Positions 46,499-55,259 of a DNA stretch of 64,000 nucleotides are shown here, in pieces; position 1 is the first letter of the stretch; every line of letters starts with the position of its first letter. The position numbers and the translations under genes are program-made. Below the pieces are notes generated by a model. The model saw only the letters and a program-made list of their open reading frames with translations. It searched no databases and was not told the DNA's origin. The DNA comes from an uncultured Burkholderiaceae bacterium (lineage in GTDB: Bacteria > Pseudomonadota > Gammaproteobacteria > Burkholderiales > Burkholderiaceae_F). The stretch spans positions 62,001 through 126,000 of the forward strand of contig CALXQR010000005.1 of the NCBI GenBank assembly GCA_944390675.1. Reading direction: 5' to 3'.

Positions 46499-47099
46499 TC
46501 TCCTGTCGGCTCGATGAAATCTCTGAACGAGTGATCTCAGAGATTTCTAATGTGGTGATGTCATTTGAATAATTTTCCACCACAATTTTTTGAGGGGCAC
46601 TTGCGCCTTCGACAAGCACGTGCTTAACGATGCTGCCCGTCATGTTGCTTCTCGGATAAAAATCCATTCGCCAGCTGCTGTTGTTATTTTGTGTGAAGAT
46701 CTGGAAATCGAGCTCAAGCGCAGTCATGTCTTTGTTCAACAGCGCCCACAAAATGCGATTAATAATGTTGGTGGCTGACAATGAAGTGTTGGTGATGGTT
46801 TTATCGTTTAGATGAACGTACGTCTTGAAATTTTGATCGGTGTAAACGGACGTTGTGCGGACCGGTTGAACGGTTTTCCAAAGTAAGACGTCGTTTTCCC
46901 AAAAAATGAAAAACCCTTCACACTCGAAAACTTTCGGAATGGAAACGAGTTTTTGTCTTTGAACGAAATGCCCTTCCACGACGGGAGCCGAGTGCAGACG
47001 CGAACCGATGTCAGCGGCGGAGTCCGCGTGGCTGACAGGGGCAAACGCGGCAAAAGCAACGCATGCCGAAAACGCACATGTATGCCAACCTTTTGTCAT
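46479..47099 (-). CDS. LolA-like periplasmic lipid or lipoprotein carrier
   Basis: The 206-residue protein has a Sec signal peptide (about 1-25, PVSHA) and a LolA-fold pattern: EGHFVQRQKLVSIP near the start of the mature part, ENDVLLWKTVQPVRTTSVYTD strands, and paired beta strands to the end. It differs from the main LolA and is translationally coupled to the MMPL-type exporter, a pairing known from outer-membrane lipid export clusters. It probably takes a lipid handed over by the exporter. Confidence 0.72.
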   Translation of the reverse strand: MTKGWHTCAFSACVAFAAFAPVSHADSAADIGSRLHSAPVVEGHFVQRQKLVSIPKVFECEGFFIFWENDVLLWKTVQPVRTTSVYTDQNFKTYVHLNDKTITNTSLSATNIINRILWALLNKDMTALELDFQIFTQNNNSSWRMDFYPRSNMTGSIVKHVLVEGASAPQKIVVENYSNDITTLEISEITRSEISSSRQENELANP

Positions 47100-47176
47100 G
47101 AAAAAAGCCTTTCAAAGTAATGGCTACATTTTAGCCGAGCATAGCCAAAGGCTCAGAAATTTAAGTCCAAAAAATG

Positions 47177-47215
47177 ATAAAGCTTCCGAAGAGTTTTCTC
47201 CGGAAGCTTTTAGAC
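47177..47215 (-). terminator. Terminator after the coiled-coil protein gene
   Basis: AAAGCTTCCG and CGGAAGCTTT pair over ten bases (47179-47188 with 47201-47210). On the minus strand ATCATTTTTTGG follows. Confidence 0.75.
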
Positions 47216-47230
47216 AAAAAGCGCAAACGC

Positions 47231-47710
47231 TTATTGAGCAGAGCTTTGAAGCGCTTCAGATTGTTCCTTTAAGGACTGAACCTTTGCGCGGGCGGCATCC
47301 AAATCTGCTTGGATGAATTCATCTGCGCGGCCGGCCTTGGCTTCAATCATCTTCTTTTGCAGTTCAACCTGAGCCTTCTTGAGTTCAATGTCAAGACGTT
47401 GAGATTCGAGCTGCATTTCTCGAGCTTGATCTTCATAGGATTCAAGCTTCTTTTGACGATCGGCTTTAGCTTTGCGTTCAGCAGCCAATGCTTTATCGCG
47501 AGCTTGCTGAGCGCGGCGCTGAATGTCGGCGGCTTTTTTCTGGGCGGCTTGGCGCTCAGCTTCTTTGGCGGCATCCAAAGCCTGGATTTCGAGTTCGGCT
47601 TGATGAATGCGGGCGATTTGCTCATCCATCGACATGCCGCCGACTTGGGCGTAGGCGGCAGGGATGAGCAATGCAACAGCGGTCAAGCCGATCAATGATT
47701 GCTTAAGCAT
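47231..47710 (-). CDS. Periplasmic coiled-coil protein, DUF5384-like
   Basis: The 159-residue protein has a Sec signal peptide (1-21, AAYAQ) and then an almost continuous charged alpha-helix rich in Ala, Gln, Lys and Glu, typical of a coiled coil. The C-terminal GRADEFIQADLDAARAKVQ resembles the DUF5384 group of Neisseria and relatives, as far as I can judge by eye. Function is unknown. It lies 23 bases after the glycine-zipper lipoprotein gene and has AAGGAG before the start. Confidence 0.65.
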   Translation of the reverse strand: MLKQSLIGLTAVALLIPAAYAQVGGMSMDEQIARIHQAELEIQALDAAKEAERQAAQKKAADIQRRAQQARDKALAAERKAKADRQKKLESYEDQAREMQLESQRLDIELKKAQVELQKKMIEAKAGRADEFIQADLDAARAKVQSLKEQSEALQSSAQ

Positions 47711-47733
47711 GAAATACTCTCCTTATTTTGTTC

Positions 47734-48243
47734 TTATTGGACGCAGCCGTTGGGGTTGTTCGGTTGAATGCGCGTTTCAGTCGGTGTCGTGGAAATCATG
47801 ATGGCCAGACCGGGCTTGAATTCGCACACTTGTCCAACTTGAGCGGAGTTATAAAGTTTGTTGTTGTAGCGGAACGTGAGCTGCACGCCGTCAACATAGC
47901 TTGTGCGGTCACCGCCCACGGCGCCGCCTGCGATGTTACCGACCGCGCCGCCCGCTAAGCCGCCGATCACGCGGGAAGCCGTGTCGTGACGGTTATGGCT
48001 GCCGAGTGCGGCACCCGCAATGGCGCCGATGATGGTGCCGATAGTTTGGGCATCACCGCGGTTTTCTGTATTAGAGACGGCAACCTGAGCCGGACCGATT
48101 GACAAAATTTCTACGGTGCGGACTTGTTGAGCTTGGTTGACCGCGCCGGCCGCGTATGTGTCGGAACGGTAATAACGGCCGTCATTGGCGCAGCCGGCTA
48201 AAACCAGGGAAGCCACAATGGTCGCAAGAGCAACTTTTTTCAT
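47734..48243 (-). CDS. Glycine-zipper outer-membrane lipoprotein (SlyB/Pcp-like)
   Basis: The 169-residue protein has a lipoprotein signal with lipobox LVLAGC (C18). In the middle are glycine zippers GTIIGAIAGAALGS and RVIGGLAGGAVGNIAGGAVGG, followed by a short beta-rich C-terminal domain. SlyB-type proteins stabilise the outer membrane under stress. Start spacing from the divergent greB is short. It may be co-transcribed with the coiled-coil gene that follows. Confidence 0.82.
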   Translation of the reverse strand: MKKVALATIVASLVLAGCANDGRYYRSDTYAAGAVNQAQQVRTVEILSIGPAQVAVSNTENRGDAQTIGTIIGAIAGAALGSHNRHDTASRVIGGLAGGAVGNIAGGAVGGDRTSYVDGVQLTFRYNNKLYNSAQVGQVCEFKPGLAIMISTTPTETRIQPNNPNGCVQ

Positions 48244-48381
48244 AGAAAAACCTATCTGATATTAAAAAGTTTATGAATCACCAGGTCACTTTAGCGCAAA
48301 ACGCTCTCGCCTGCACATAATTGATGGACTAAAATACAACGTTTAGAAAAAAATGTAACGACTGTTTGGAATTAAGGTCGC

Positions 48382-48927
48382 ATGATGCAGAGTACGAATA
48401 TGGCTTCGGCCGATGAGGATGATGAAGAGGTTGGCCTGCCTGCCTTGCCTCACGGTACAAAAAATTACATGACACCGCAGTGCTATCGGCGCATGCTTGA
48501 TGAGCGTGAACACCTGGTTCGTGTGGAGCGTCCTGAAATGGCCAATGTGGTCGCATGGGCTGCAAGCAATGGTGACCGCAGTGAAAACGGTGACTATCTT
48601 TACGGCAAGCGCCGTTTGCGCGAAATCGATAGAAGAATTCGCTTTTTGAGTAAGCGCATTGACATGGCCGAAGTGGTGGACCCTGCCACGCGTCCGGCAA
48701 CCGATCAGGTCTTTTTTGGTGCCACTGTCACCTACGAAAACGAACAAGGTGAAGAACACACGATTCGTATCGTTGGGATCGATGAAGCCGATGCAAGCGT
48801 CGGGGACGTGAGTTGGATCAGCCCCATTGCGCGCGTCTTTTTAAAGGCTCATGAAGGCGATACGGTGGCTTTGCCGACGCCCTCCGGCGTGCAGCATCTC
48901 GAAATTGTTGAAGTGAAATATTGTTAA
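48382..48927 (+). CDS. greB: Transcription elongation factor GreB
   Basis: GreB rescues backtracked RNA polymerase by promoting cleavage of the transcript. The 181-residue protein has an N-terminal coiled coil with the acidic-tip region GDRSENGDYLYGKRRLREIDRRIRFL split over 63-88 and a C-terminal FKBP-like domain (FFGATVTYE onward, with GDTVALPTPSG). The N-terminus has about 25 extra acidic residues. Either of two ATGs (48382 or 48385) could be used. It precedes two tRNA genes. Confidence 0.93.
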   Translation: MMQSTNMASADEDDEEVGLPALPHGTKNYMTPQCYRRMLDEREHLVRVERPEMANVVAWAASNGDRSENGDYLYGKRRLREIDRRIRFLSKRIDMAEVVDPATRPATDQVFFGATVTYENEQGEEHTIRIVGIDEADASVGDVSWISPIARVFLKAHEGDTVALPTPSGVQHLEIVEVKYC

Positions 48928-48951
48928 GAGAAAATTTTTGCATTGAAGGAC

Positions 48952-48980
48952 TTGCATTTTATCCGCAGGACCTATACAAT
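48952..48980 (+). promoter_or_regulatory. Promoter of the tRNA-Ala/tRNA-Glu pair
   Basis: TTGCAT (48952-48957) and TACAAT (48975-48980) are 17 bases apart and end 14 bases before tRNA-Ala. Confidence 0.65.
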
Positions 48981-48994
48981 GCGTTCTCTCTTTC

Positions 48995-49070
48995 GGGGGT
49001 ATAGCTCAGTTGGTAGAGCACTTGCATGGCATGCAAGGGGTCAGCGGTTCGAATCCGCTTACCTCCACCA
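48995..49070 (+). tRNA. tRNA-Ala (GGC)
   Basis: Acceptor stem GGGGGTA pairs with TACCTCC and holds the G3-U70 pair that marks alanine. The anticodon loop ATGGCAT gives GGC. CCA is encoded. Confidence 0.96.
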
Positions 49071-49087
49071 AGAAAAGTTTAAAAAGT

Positions 49088-49163
49088 GTCTCCATCGTCT
49101 AGAGGCCTAGGACACGACCCTTTCACGGTCGGTACCGGGGTTCGAATCCCCGTGGGGACGCCA
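49088..49163 (+). tRNA. tRNA-Glu (TTC)
   Basis: The cloverleaf begins GTCTCCA, has anticodon loop CTTTCAC (TTC), T-arm GGGGTTCGAATCCCC and encoded CCA. Confidence 0.96.
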
Positions 49164-49171
49164 TCCATCTG

Positions 49172-49199
49172 AAAGCAGCCTTCGGGTTGCTTTTTTGTT
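49172..49199 (+). terminator. Terminator after tRNA-Glu
   Basis: AAGCAGCC, a TTCG tetraloop and GGTTGCTT, followed by a T-run. Confidence 0.85.
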
Positions 49200-49204
49200 G
49201 CCCA

Positions 49205-49238
49205 TCAAAAAAGCCACCCCGTTTGGAGTGGCTTTGAT
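49205..49238 (-). terminator. Terminator of the first NSS gene
   Basis: The stem ATCAAA/AGCCAC-CC with GG-GTGGCTTTGAT and a GTTT loop ends the minus-strand symporter gene; a T-run follows on that strand. Confidence 0.75.
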
Positions 49239-49258
49239 GTCTTCAGCAGGTGACTCTA

Positions 49259-50587
49259 TCAGATGCTGCGCGCAACGACCGTAATAATCACAATCGGAGA
49301 AATCACGCCGATGCCGACTCGCATGATGGTTAACATCGTTTCAGAAAGCGGGCAGGAGATCGTGAGCTGCTTGCGCGTTTCAGGCCAGTTTACCCAAGCG
49401 GCAATGATGGCAAGCCCAAGAGCTGTGAGCGGCATGCCGACGTTGCTCGTAAGGTAGTCAAGAAGATCAAACACGGTCTTGCCGAAAATCTTGAAGTCCG
49501 CAAGCGGTCCGAAGGACATCGTGCAGAAAACACCGATCACCATGATGGAGATAAAGGCAACAGGCACGGCGGTTCTGCGGGAGACGTGCAGGTCGCCCAT
49601 GGCGGCTACCACCGCTTCGAAAATACTCACAGAGCTTGTAATGGCTGCCACGATCAGGCAGATGTAGAAAAGTACGGCGAAGAATTGACCGAAGGGCATG
49701 CTGGCAAAGACCGCAGGCATCGTAACGAAAGTTAAGCCGGGGCCGGCCGTCGGTTCCAAACCGAATGCAAACACGGGCGGCATCACCATTAAACCGCCCA
49801 GGAGGGCCGCCAAGATGCCAAGGAAAGCCACCCAGGCGGTGGAGTGCGGGAGGTTGGCATCTTCAGACAAGTAGGAGGCGTAGACAATCAATGTACCGGC
49901 GCCCACCGACAAGGAGAAGAAGCAAAAGCCCATGGCGTTAAAAAGCGAGTCGGCGTTAAATTGTTCCCAGTTGAAACTGAACATGAAATCCACGCCCTGC
50001 CAAGCGCCGGGCAGCGTCAAGCCGCGGATGATGAGGATGATCATCAAAATGAAAAGCGTCGGCATCAGGTACTTGGCCAAGCGTTCAATACCGGCTTGGA
50101 CACCGAAAACGACAACGCCTGCGGTCATCACCATGAAAACAACTTGGTAGAAGATACCCAAAACGGGGTCGCTTGCGAAACTATTAAAGTGCGTGCCTAA
50201 TTGAGACAAATCCGTAATCAGGCCATTGCCCATCATGGCATCGACCGCATAGGCCACGCACCAGCCGCCGATCGTTGAATAAAAGGTGAGAATCAAAAAG
50301 CCGGTGGCAATCCCCACCGTTCCGAAAATACCCCAGAATTTCGCCTTGCCGACACGAATCATGCTGTTGATGGAAGCTGCGCGTCCGGCGCGGCCCACAA
50401 CCATTTCCGCTAAAAGCAGGAACATGCCGAGCGTAAAACAGAACAAAATGTAGGGAATGATGAATGCGGAGCCGCCGTTGGTGCCGGCCATGTAGGGGAA
50501 CTTCCAAATGGCGCCCAAACCTACCGCGGCGCCTGCGCTGGCGAGAATGAACCCAAGTCGTGATGTCCACAGATCTCGAGAAGACAT
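49259..50587 (-). CDS. NSS-family sodium-dependent amino acid symporter (copy 1)
   Basis: The 442-residue protein has the neurotransmitter:sodium symporter fold, starting with RLGFILASAGAAVGLGAIWKFPY (split motif; TM1 with the unwound centre) and GTNGGSAF. At this length it has 11 or 12 membrane helices. At the position of LeuT Asn27, a Na1 ligand, all three paralogues here have Ala (GLGAIWKFP). The substrate is probably a hydrophobic or aromatic amino acid, as in MhsT and TnaT, but is not shown by the sequence. Confidence 0.9.
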   Translation of the reverse strand: MSSRDLWTSRLGFILASAGAAVGLGAIWKFPYMAGTNGGSAFIIPYILFCFTLGMFLLLAEMVVGRAGRAASINSMIRVGKAKFWGIFGTVGIATGFLILTFYSTIGGWCVAYAVDAMMGNGLITDLSQLGTHFNSFASDPVLGIFYQVVFMVMTAGVVVFGVQAGIERLAKYLMPTLFILMIILIIRGLTLPGAWQGVDFMFSFNWEQFNADSLFNAMGFCFFSLSVGAGTLIVYASYLSEDANLPHSTAWVAFLGILAALLGGLMVMPPVFAFGLEPTAGPGLTFVTMPAVFASMPFGQFFAVLFYICLIVAAITSSVSIFEAVVAAMGDLHVSRRTAVPVAFISIMVIGVFCTMSFGPLADFKIFGKTVFDLLDYLTSNVGMPLTALGLAIIAAWVNWPETRKQLTISCPLSETMLTIMRVGIGVISPIVIITVVARSI

Positions 50588-50741
50588 AGTGTTATACCTT
50601 TTGCTTTATGGAAGAAAGCTCATTTTATAAAGTGCCTTTTTTCGGAGAGGCTTTCTGATTACAGCGAAAAAAGGGATTGAGGTTTTCCCGATTTGGGGAA
50701 AAGTGCGCATCGCGCCGCCTTTCCCCCTTACTGATGGGAAA

Positions 50742-52085
50742 CTAGCCGAGAAGCCCTGCGCCCGCAATCACAATAATGACGCAGGGCACAATAAATCGAA
50801 TGAGAAAATGTGTAATGTTTAAAACAATATCGTTCATGGGTTGGGTGAGAGTCAGTTGCTTCTTCATCACCGGCCACACGAGGTAGCCCCCGACAATTGC
50901 GATGCCCATTGCGCCGATTGGCATACCGACATTACTGGTTAAAAAGTCAAGCCAATCGAAAAATGTCTTGCCCGCTACGGTGCAGTCTGACAACAAACCG
51001 AAACTTAACGCGCAGATGACGCCGAGCACGGTCAACGCAAATGTATTTATCGTAATGCTCGCTCCTCGGGAGAATTGGTATTCATCAACGAGGAACTGCA
51101 CACTCATTTCCATGATGCTGATCGCGCTCGTGAGCGCGGCCACCACCAAACAGATGTAAAAGAGAATAGCAAAGCCCTGACCGAAGGGCAATTGGGCAAA
51201 CACCGCAGGCATAGTGACAAAAGTCAAACCCGGGCCAGCCGCCGGATCCAGATTAAAGGCAAAAACTGCCGGCATAATCATCAATCCGCCCAAAATTGAA
51301 GCAAGAATGGCCAAAAAGGAAATCCAGGCCACAGAATTTGGCAGATTGACAGAATTGGGTAGATAAGAGCCGTAATTCATCATGGAGCCCGAACCCAGCG
51401 ATAGCGAGAAAAAGGCAAAACCCATCGCGTTTAAAAGAGAGGTGCCGTTAAAGGACTGGGAATCAAACTTAAACATGTACTCGACCCCAAGCCAGGCATT
51501 GGGCAGTGTTAGACCTCTGACAATCAAAAACAGCGTCAGAATAAAAAGCGTCGGCATGAGAATTTTGGAAATTCGTTCAATGCCTGCTTCTACGCCAAAA
51601 GCAATGACGCCTGCGGTGAGCGCTAAAAATGCGATTTGCATAAAGACCGCTCGTGCGCCATCGGAGACAAAGCTGTTGAAATACGCGCCAAGCTGAGCGG
51701 TGTCGGTGATTAGGCCATTGCCTAAACACGCATCCCAAAGGTAATTGAGACACCATCCGCCGATGACTTGGTAGAAAGCCAAAATCAGAAAACCGGTGAG
51801 TACGCTGATTTTTCCGACGCCGCCCCAAAAACGACCGCCGAAAAGCCGAAGAGCGTGCGCGGCGCCCCCTCTGGAAGCGCGCCCCAGAGCCATTTCAATC
51901 ATCAAAACGACAAAACCGATCGCGATGGTTAAAACGATATAAGGAAGAATGAAGGCGGAACCGCCGTTGGTGCCGGCCATGTAGGGGAATTTCCAAATGG
52001 CGCCCAGGCCCACCGCAGAGCCCGCGCTGGCAAGAATAAATCCCAGTCTGGTTGCCCAGACGGAACGTTCTGAAGAGTTGGTCAT
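50742..52085 (-). CDS. NSS-family sodium-dependent amino acid symporter (copy 2)
   Basis: From the ATG at 52085 (after CGGACTT) the protein has 447 residues, MTNSSERSVW onward; a frame from 52109 is less likely. It is clearly a paralogue of the neighbouring copy: same TM1 core (GLGAIWKFPYMAGTNGG), same MPAVFAFNLDPAAGPGLTFVT type stretch near the middle. It lies 154 bases upstream of copy 1 on the same strand, which suggests a tandem duplication followed by divergence. Confidence 0.9.
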   Translation of the reverse strand: MTNSSERSVWATRLGFILASAGSAVGLGAIWKFPYMAGTNGGSAFILPYIVLTIAIGFVVLMIEMALGRASRGGAAHALRLFGGRFWGGVGKISVLTGFLILAFYQVIGGWCLNYLWDACLGNGLITDTAQLGAYFNSFVSDGARAVFMQIAFLALTAGVIAFGVEAGIERISKILMPTLFILTLFLIVRGLTLPNAWLGVEYMFKFDSQSFNGTSLLNAMGFAFFSLSLGSGSMMNYGSYLPNSVNLPNSVAWISFLAILASILGGLMIMPAVFAFNLDPAAGPGLTFVTMPAVFAQLPFGQGFAILFYICLVVAALTSAISIMEMSVQFLVDEYQFSRGASITINTFALTVLGVICALSFGLLSDCTVAGKTFFDWLDFLTSNVGMPIGAMGIAIVGGYLVWPVMKKQLTLTQPMNDIVLNITHFLIRFIVPCVIIVIAGAGLLG

Positions 52086-52195
52086 ATTAAGTCCGTTTGT
52101 TAGTAGCATTAGCCGGCGCCGCTCGGTAACCCGTCAAACTCAAAGGCAGCCGTCAAGCTTTTTTAGTCATATCAAAGCGGGAATTCTAAGACATA

Positions 52196-52233
52196 TCAAA
52201 AAAATCGCCTTTTCCCGTCATGGGAAAAGGCGA
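52196..52233 (-). terminator. Terminator of the ABC importer operon
   Basis: GCCTTTTCCC and GGGAAAAGGC flank ATGAC and are followed on the minus strand by seven T. Confidence 0.85.
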
Positions 52234-52254
52234 AGCTGTTGCTTTTGCGCTCAA

Positions 52255-53037
52255 TTAGGACAAAAGCATTTCGTCGGTGACTTCACCGGCTCCCTTTTCG
52301 AAAAGTTCCAGCAGATCGGGAACCGTCAGATGCGATTTATCTTTGACATCGACAACAATTTTGCCGCCGTGCATCATGATGAGCCGGTTGCCAAAGCGCA
52401 GTGCATCACGCATGTTGTGCGTGATCATCAGAGTGGTGAGACCATTGGCTTTGACTAACCGGTCGGTGAGCTGCAAAACTTTTTCAGCGGTTTTCGGATC
52501 AAGCGCCGCGGTGTGTTCATCCAAAAGAAGAAGCTGCGGGCGAACCAACGTTGCCATCAAAAGCGTGACCGCCTGGCGCTGACCGCCAGAGAGCAGACCG
52601 ACATGGGCGGTCATACGGTCTTCCAGCCCCAAGTCCAAAAGTTTGAGTTGCTCGCGGAATTTTGCTGTCATCTCTGCTTGGGAGCTCCAGCGAAGGCCTT
52701 GGCGTCTGCCGCGGCGGCTCGCCATGGCGAGATTTTCTTCTATCATCATCCGCGCCGCAGTGCCTTTCATGGGGTCCTGGAATACACGGCCGATATATTT
52801 AGCACGTTCATATTCAGGCATTCGTGTGACATCGGTCCCGTCAATGACGATTTTTCCCTGATCAATCTGAAATGCACCCGCGATGGCGTTTAAAAGCGTT
52901 GATTTGCCCGCACCGTTGGAACCGATGACTGTTGCGAAGTCACCGTCATTGAGCGTGAGGGAGACACCCTGCAGAGCCTTTTTCTCATTGACGCTGCCGG
53001 GGAAAAACGTTTTGGAAATGTTTTCGATGATAAGCAT
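52255..53037 (-). CDS. ABC importer ATPase (TrpZ-like)
   Basis: The 260-residue protein has the P-loop GSNGAGKST, the signature LSGGQRQAV and Walker B LLLLDEHTAALD. It is the third gene of an SBP-permease-ATPase unit with PF04392-type binding protein and single permease, the layout of tryptophan/tyrosine importers called TrpXYZ. It would drive uptake of an amino acid or related small molecule. Start has a weak GGAG-like site. Confidence 0.88.
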   Translation of the reverse strand: MLIIENISKTFFPGSVNEKKALQGVSLTLNDGDFATVIGSNGAGKSTLLNAIAGAFQIDQGKIVIDGTDVTRMPEYERAKYIGRVFQDPMKGTAARMMIEENLAMASRRGRRQGLRWSSQAEMTAKFREQLKLLDLGLEDRMTAHVGLLSGGQRQAVTLLMATLVRPQLLLLDEHTAALDPKTAEKVLQLTDRLVKANGLTTLMITHNMRDALRFGNRLIMMHGGKIVVDVKDKSHLTVPDLLELFEKGAGEVTDEMLLS

Positions 53038-53060
53038 CTCTGTTTACTCCGACAGTATGG

Positions 53061-53942
53061 CTAAGACTGAGTTTTCTGGCGCTGCAGCGTCTCTCGAATA
53101 AGTGGCATGGACAAAGCCACCGCTACGAGCAGTGCGGTAAAGAGTTTCAAGTCGTTGGGCGGCATCCCCAGTTGCAAAACGAGCGCAATCACCAGGCGGT
53201 AGACGATTGAACCCAAAATAACGGAAATCAAACAGTTTTTAAAACTTCTTGTGCCGAAAAGCACTTCACCGATAATTACAGAGGCCAAACCGATCACAAT
53301 TGTGCCGGTTCCCATGCCGACGTCGGCAAAGCCGTTTGATTGTGCAACGAGCGCTCCGGAAAGGGCCACCAAGGCGTTACTGATTAAAAGTCCCAGGACA
53401 ATCATTCGGTTCGTGTTGATGCCTTGAGCGCGGGCCATTTGCGCGTTGCAGCCCGTTGCTCGAATGGCGGTGCCCAATTCAGTGCCGAAAAACCAGTACA
53501 TAACACAGCCAACGATAACTGCGGCAAAAACACCTACCGCGAACATTGACCAGGAAGGATCGGGCAGCCAAGACTCGGCGTACGTGAAAACGGTTTCGAC
53601 ACGAAGCAGCGCGACATTGGCTTTGCCCATTACGTGCAGATTGATTGAATAAAGACCGATCATTGTCAAAATGCCGGCTAAAAGCGCGGGGATTCTGAGC
53701 CGCGTGGTGAGAAAGCCGGTGACAATGCCCGCCAGAGCTCCGGCTACAGTGGCAAGCGCAAAAGCAGCAGCGAGCCCCATGCCGTTAACAAGCGCTGTGG
53801 CTGCAACGGCCGCGCCCAGCGGAAAGGAGCCTTCGACTGAAAGGTCTGCGATATCAAGCACGCGGAAGGTGATGTAGACCCCTAAAGCCAACAGGGCCCA
53901 CATAAGCCCTTGGGCAACGGTAGGAATTAAAATCTCAAGCAT
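53061..53942 (-). CDS. ABC importer permease (TrpY-like)
   Basis: The 293-residue protein has about eight or nine membrane helices and resembles branched-chain/sugar-type permeases: YITFRVLDIADLSVEGSFPLG near 22-42 and SNALVALSGALVAQSNGFADVGMG near 188-211. It sits between the binding protein and the ATPase genes on the same strand, with short gaps. It forms the membrane channel of the importer. Confidence 0.88.
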   Translation of the reverse strand: MLEILIPTVAQGLMWALLALGVYITFRVLDIADLSVEGSFPLGAAVAATALVNGMGLAAAFALATVAGALAGIVTGFLTTRLRIPALLAGILTMIGLYSINLHVMGKANVALLRVETVFTYAESWLPDPSWSMFAVGVFAAVIVGCVMYWFFGTELGTAIRATGCNAQMARAQGINTNRMIVLGLLISNALVALSGALVAQSNGFADVGMGTGTIVIGLASVIIGEVLFGTRSFKNCLISVILGSIVYRLVIALVLQLGMPPNDLKLFTALLVAVALSMPLIRETLQRQKTQS

Positions 53943-54010
53943 TTTCTTGTCTTCTGAAGGGCTCGGACGACTTTTTTGCAGAAAGTGTCCGAGCCGTGAA
54001 TGCCAATCAA

Positions 54011-54997
54011 TTAATAACGAACCAATTCAGCGTTTTTAGCTAAAGAATCCGGGATTTTGATGCCCAGTTTTTCAGCCGTTGCGGCATTGATCTTTGACTT
54101 AAATTCCGTTTGATACCGAATAGCCATGTCTTGAGGCTTGGATTTGCCTTCAAGGATATCTGCACCCATGTCGCCTGCGATGCGGCCGAGGTTGTAGTAG
54201 TCCACGCCGACTGTGGCCAAGCCTCCGCCTTTAAGCATGCCTTCTTCGCCGGTAATGACGCCGATACGCGCAGGCGTGGTGATCTTGGTGAGCACAGGCA
54301 TCGCCGAAGCGATGATGTTGTCGGTGGGCACATAGATCACATCAACCTTGCCGATCATGCTTTGCGCGGTCTGCTGAACGTCGTTGACAGAAGAAACGGT
54401 CAGCTCAACCAGGCTCAGGCCGCGTTTTTGAACTTCCTCTTTCAAGATTTTTGCTTGAAATTGAGAGTTGATTTCGGAGCTGTTGTAGATGGTGCCGATA
54501 CGTTTGGCATCGGGAAAGAGCTCCAGCATGAGTGCGACTTGCTGTTCGACGGGATTCAGATCTGATGAGCCGGTGACATTTGTGCCGGGTTTGTCATTGG
54601 ATTTGACGAGTTTCGCCACTTCAAAGTCGGTAACAGCCGTGGCAACGATCGGAGTTTGATTAGTGGCATTGGCCATGATTTGTGCCGCGGGAGTCGCGAT
54701 GGCGAAAATCAAAGGATATTTTTGGCTCACGAAACGTTGAGCAATGTTGCCCAAATTGGATTGGTCAGCCTGTGCATTTTGTTGATCAAATGCCACTTTG
54801 AGGCCTCTGGCTTGGACGGCTTCGACAATGCCGCGGTTGGCTTCATCCAAGGCGGGGTGTTCAACCAATTGAACAATGCCGACAGTCGTTTGGGCTTTCT
54901 GTTGATCGGCGGCCGGTTCTGACTTATCTGAACAGCCGTTTAAAGCAATTAGGCCGGCGGCCGCGATTGCCGCTAAGACAATTTTTTTGGTTTTCAT
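54011..54997 (-). CDS. ABC importer substrate-binding lipoprotein (TrpX-like, PF04392 type)
   Basis: From the ATG at 54997 the protein has 328 residues with a lipoprotein signal, lipobox LNGC (C22). The longer frame from 55102 would hide the signal and is rejected. The mature part has two Rossmann-like lobes with GIVQLVEHPALDEANRGI at the start, FAIATPAAQIMAN, and GVDYYNLGRIAGDMGADIL near the end, typical of the ABC_sub_bind family. These proteins bind tryptophan or other aromatic amino acids in known cases. Confidence 0.88.
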   Translation of the reverse strand: MKTKKIVLAAIAAAGLIALNGCSDKSEPAADQQKAQTTVGIVQLVEHPALDEANRGIVEAVQARGLKVAFDQQNAQADQSNLGNIAQRFVSQKYPLIFAIATPAAQIMANATNQTPIVATAVTDFEVAKLVKSNDKPGTNVTGSSDLNPVEQQVALMLELFPDAKRIGTIYNSSEINSQFQAKILKEEVQKRGLSLVELTVSSVNDVQQTAQSMIGKVDVIYVPTDNIIASAMPVLTKITTPARIGVITGEEGMLKGGGLATVGVDYYNLGRIAGDMGADILEGKSKPQDMAIRYQTEFKSKINAATAEKLGIKIPDSLAKNAELVRY

Positions 54998-55189
54998 GAT
55001 GCCTTTATCCTTTGTTCTAGGTTCGATCCTGCGCGATATTTCAATCATTAAAGAAAGGGAGCGCAGTCCGATTTCTACGGTAAACCGTTCCAAAATTTTC
55101 ATTTTGGCGGTTCAGGCGCGGTTCGCCCCCCTTTGTAAGGCAACCGCATGCGTTCATGTTATCACGGCAGGGATTGTCTCGAAAAAGGC

Positions 55190-55244
55190 AAATAAAGAGC
55201 CGCTAAGTAGCATTATCTAGTTGAAAACACTACATAAGCGGCTC
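55190..55244 (-). terminator. Terminator after the third NSS gene
   Basis: GAGCCGCTAAGTAG (55197-55210) pairs with CTACATAAGCGGCTC (55230-55244) with a small bulge and a 19-base loop. T-rich sequence follows on the minus strand. Confidence 0.75.
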
Positions 55245-55259
55245 GATGTTGGAGAATTC

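Noticed and set aside
55000-55190. Possible T-box or other riboswitch before the TrpX-like gene
   Set aside because: One short AT hairpin only; no T-box sequence and no specifier loop seen.
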